Below, one piece after another: positions 63,056-64,000 of a stretch of 64,000 bases of DNA. The stretch is from Anaerolineae bacterium (lineage in GTDB: Bacteria; Chloroflexota; Anaerolineae; Aggregatilineales; Phototrophicaceae). Position 1 is the stretch's first letter, and each line of letters begins with the position of its first letter. The notes under the pieces were generated by a model that saw nothing but the letters and a program-made list of their open reading frames with translations, did not search any database and had not been told where the DNA came from. Position numbers and translations under genes: made by a program. The DNA is taken from assembly GCA_025055175.1 (NCBI GenBank), contig JANWYT010000031.1:1-64000 (forward strand), written 5' to 3'.

Positions 63056-64000
63056 CTATCGTGTCAGCGCCAACAAGCGTCCTAATCGATAAGCCGTCTG
63101 TCGCAGCGAGTCAGCAGTCAGAGCCAGGGCTTCGCTGAGAGGCATGGGGCGTGGGCCGATGGGTAGCACGACGTCGATCCCCAGCGCTGCCAACTCGGCT
63201 TCGTCCAGGTCAGCGCCGACGCTGCCCACCAGGGCCACGCACGGCACGCCAGCTGCTTTGGCGCGCCGCGCCGCCCCAAAGGGTGCCTTGCCGCGCAGCG
63301 ATTGACCGTCTATCTGCCCCTCTCCGCTGATGAGCAGGCCCGCCCCTGCTAAGAACGAATCGAAATGAGCGGCATCTAGCAGCAGCTCCACGCCCGCCTC
63401 GATTCGTCCGCCCAAGATGGTCAGCAGGCCACCAGCCAGCGCACCAGCGGCGCCAGCTCCGTGCATAGCGCGCACGTCCCGACCAGTCGCGCGCGCCAAC
63501 AGGCCGAAGTAGTGATCGAGATGAGCGTCGAGCTGAGCGATTTGCGCGTCGTCCGCGCCTTTCTGGCGAGCGAAGATGTAGGCCGCTCCTTGTGGGCCAA
63601 CAGCTGGGTTGTCTACGTCGCTGGCTAGGATGATCTCGCAGTCGCGCCAGCGCGGATCGAGTCCGCTCAGGTCGACGTTGGCTATCCGCCGAAGTGCGCC
63701 ACCGCCCTGCACCCATTCGGGTCTGTTTTGCGCATTCAGGAAGCGCACTCCCAGAGCTTGAAGCGCACCCGCACCGCCGTCAGTGGTGGCGCTGCCACCT
63801 AAGCCGACGATGAAACGCCGCGCTCCTGCTTCCAGGGCTGCGCGCAGCAATTCCCCTGTGCCGATGGTGCTGGCGCGCCAGGTGTCGTAGTCGGCAGGCA
63901 TAAGCTGGCGCAACCCGCTGGCTTGGGCCATCTCAATCAGGGCCGTGCCATCACTCAAGATAGCATATTCGGCTTGGCAGGGGCGGCCCAGGGCGTCGCG
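63056..64000 (-). CDS. garK: Glycerate 2-kinase, GarK/GlxK type, 5' truncated
   Basis: The C-terminal 314 codons of a glycerate kinase; the beginning lies beyond the window. Diagnostic blocks are FIVGLGGSATTDGGAGALQALGV shortened here to its core GLGGSATTDGG, ASDVDNPAVGPQGAAYIFARQKGA, GAGAAGALAGGL and LISGEGQIDGQSLRGKAP, all standard for family 1. It phosphorylates D-glycerate to 2-phosphoglycerate in glycerate or glyoxylate use. No other glyoxylate gene is visible. Confidence 0.93.
   Translation of the reverse strand, partial: RDALGRPCQAEYAILSDGTALIEMAQASGLRQLMPADYDTWRASTIGTGELLRAALEAGARRFIVGLGGSATTDGGAGALQALGVRFLNAQNRPEWVQGGGALRRIANVDLSGLDPRWRDCEIILASDVDNPAVGPQGAAYIFARQKGADDAQIAQLDAHLDHYFGLLARATGRDVRAMHGAGAAGALAGGLLTILGGRIEAGVELLLDAAHFDSFLAGAGLLISGEGQIDGQSLRGKAPFGAARRAKAAGVPCVALVGSVGADLDEAELAALGIDVVLPIGPRPMPLSEALALTADSLRQTAYRLGRLLALTR

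Overview
The window is a GC-rich (roughly 58-60 %), densely packed bacterial chromosome segment. The gene content suggests a Chloroflexota lineage, probably Anaerolineae-like. The grounds are an EccC/EssC-type FtsK ATPase paired with a ubiquitin-like/FHA protein, surface proteins with Thr-Pro stalks and SH3b or PD40 domains, very large multi-GAF sensor kinases, and the mix of catabolic genes. This assignment is an inference; there is no rRNA or marker-gene tree behind it. I see no rRNA, CRISPR array, transposase or intact prophage. Two tRNA genes are present: an ordinary tRNA-Asn and an unusual short-armed tRNA-Leu(UAA).

Layout. 1-2.9 kb: the tail of a Uma2-type nuclease, small proteins, an SDR oxidoreductase and a PD40 propeller protein. 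2.9-8.8 kb: a two-gene type VII-like secretion unit, eccC followed by ubiquitin-like/FHA, with a clear promoter. 9-14 kb: ndk, a three-gene membrane/glycosyltransferase operon, and ychF. 14-18.5 kb: a zinc alcohol dehydrogenase behind two CRP/FNR-like boxes, small envelope proteins, a phosphoesterase followed by a DtxR-type regulator, and the odd tRNA-Leu. 18.9-26.7 kb: two sensor kinases flanking an aguB-gabT-gabD operon that can carry N-carbamoylputrescine towards succinate. 26.7-29.5 kb: tRNA-Asn, a GNAT enzyme, an acyl-CoA dehydrogenase, a broken small gene and a candidate small RNA.

29.5-35 kb is the most distinctive region. A co-directional cassette from a good promoter encodes an ATP-grasp ligase, a cytoplasmic-looking subtilisin-like protease with an unusual insertion, an esterase-fold hydrolase, a second ATP-grasp ligase and a circularly permuted ATP-grasp ligase. 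Three ligases of this kind with two hydrolases suggest a peptide or amide-forming and processing pathway whose product is unknown.

35-40 kb: a J-domain protein, acyl-CoA ligase and etfBA, which together with the acyl-CoA dehydrogenase indicate fatty-acid or related acyl-CoA oxidation. 40-46.6 kb: two overlapping giant kinases (TM-GAFx3-PAS-HisKA-HATPase). 46.7-53.6 kb: a BtuF-fold protein, an aminotransferase/DUF1338 operon (possibly lysine or 2-oxoadipate catabolism) divergent from an IclR regulator with a symmetric operator, a GT39 enzyme and a PuuB-like oxidase. 53.7-64 kb: an SH3b stalk protein, a lone receiver with a Lys-to-Arg change, an AAC(3)-family acetyltransferase, a GT4 enzyme, transketolase, a four-gene operon including holA, and a truncated glycerate kinase.

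Across the window four histidine kinases are seen but only one receiver and no DNA-binding response regulator. Start codons were reassigned where a ribosome-binding site, promoter position or family alignment argued for it; these choices are stated per gene.
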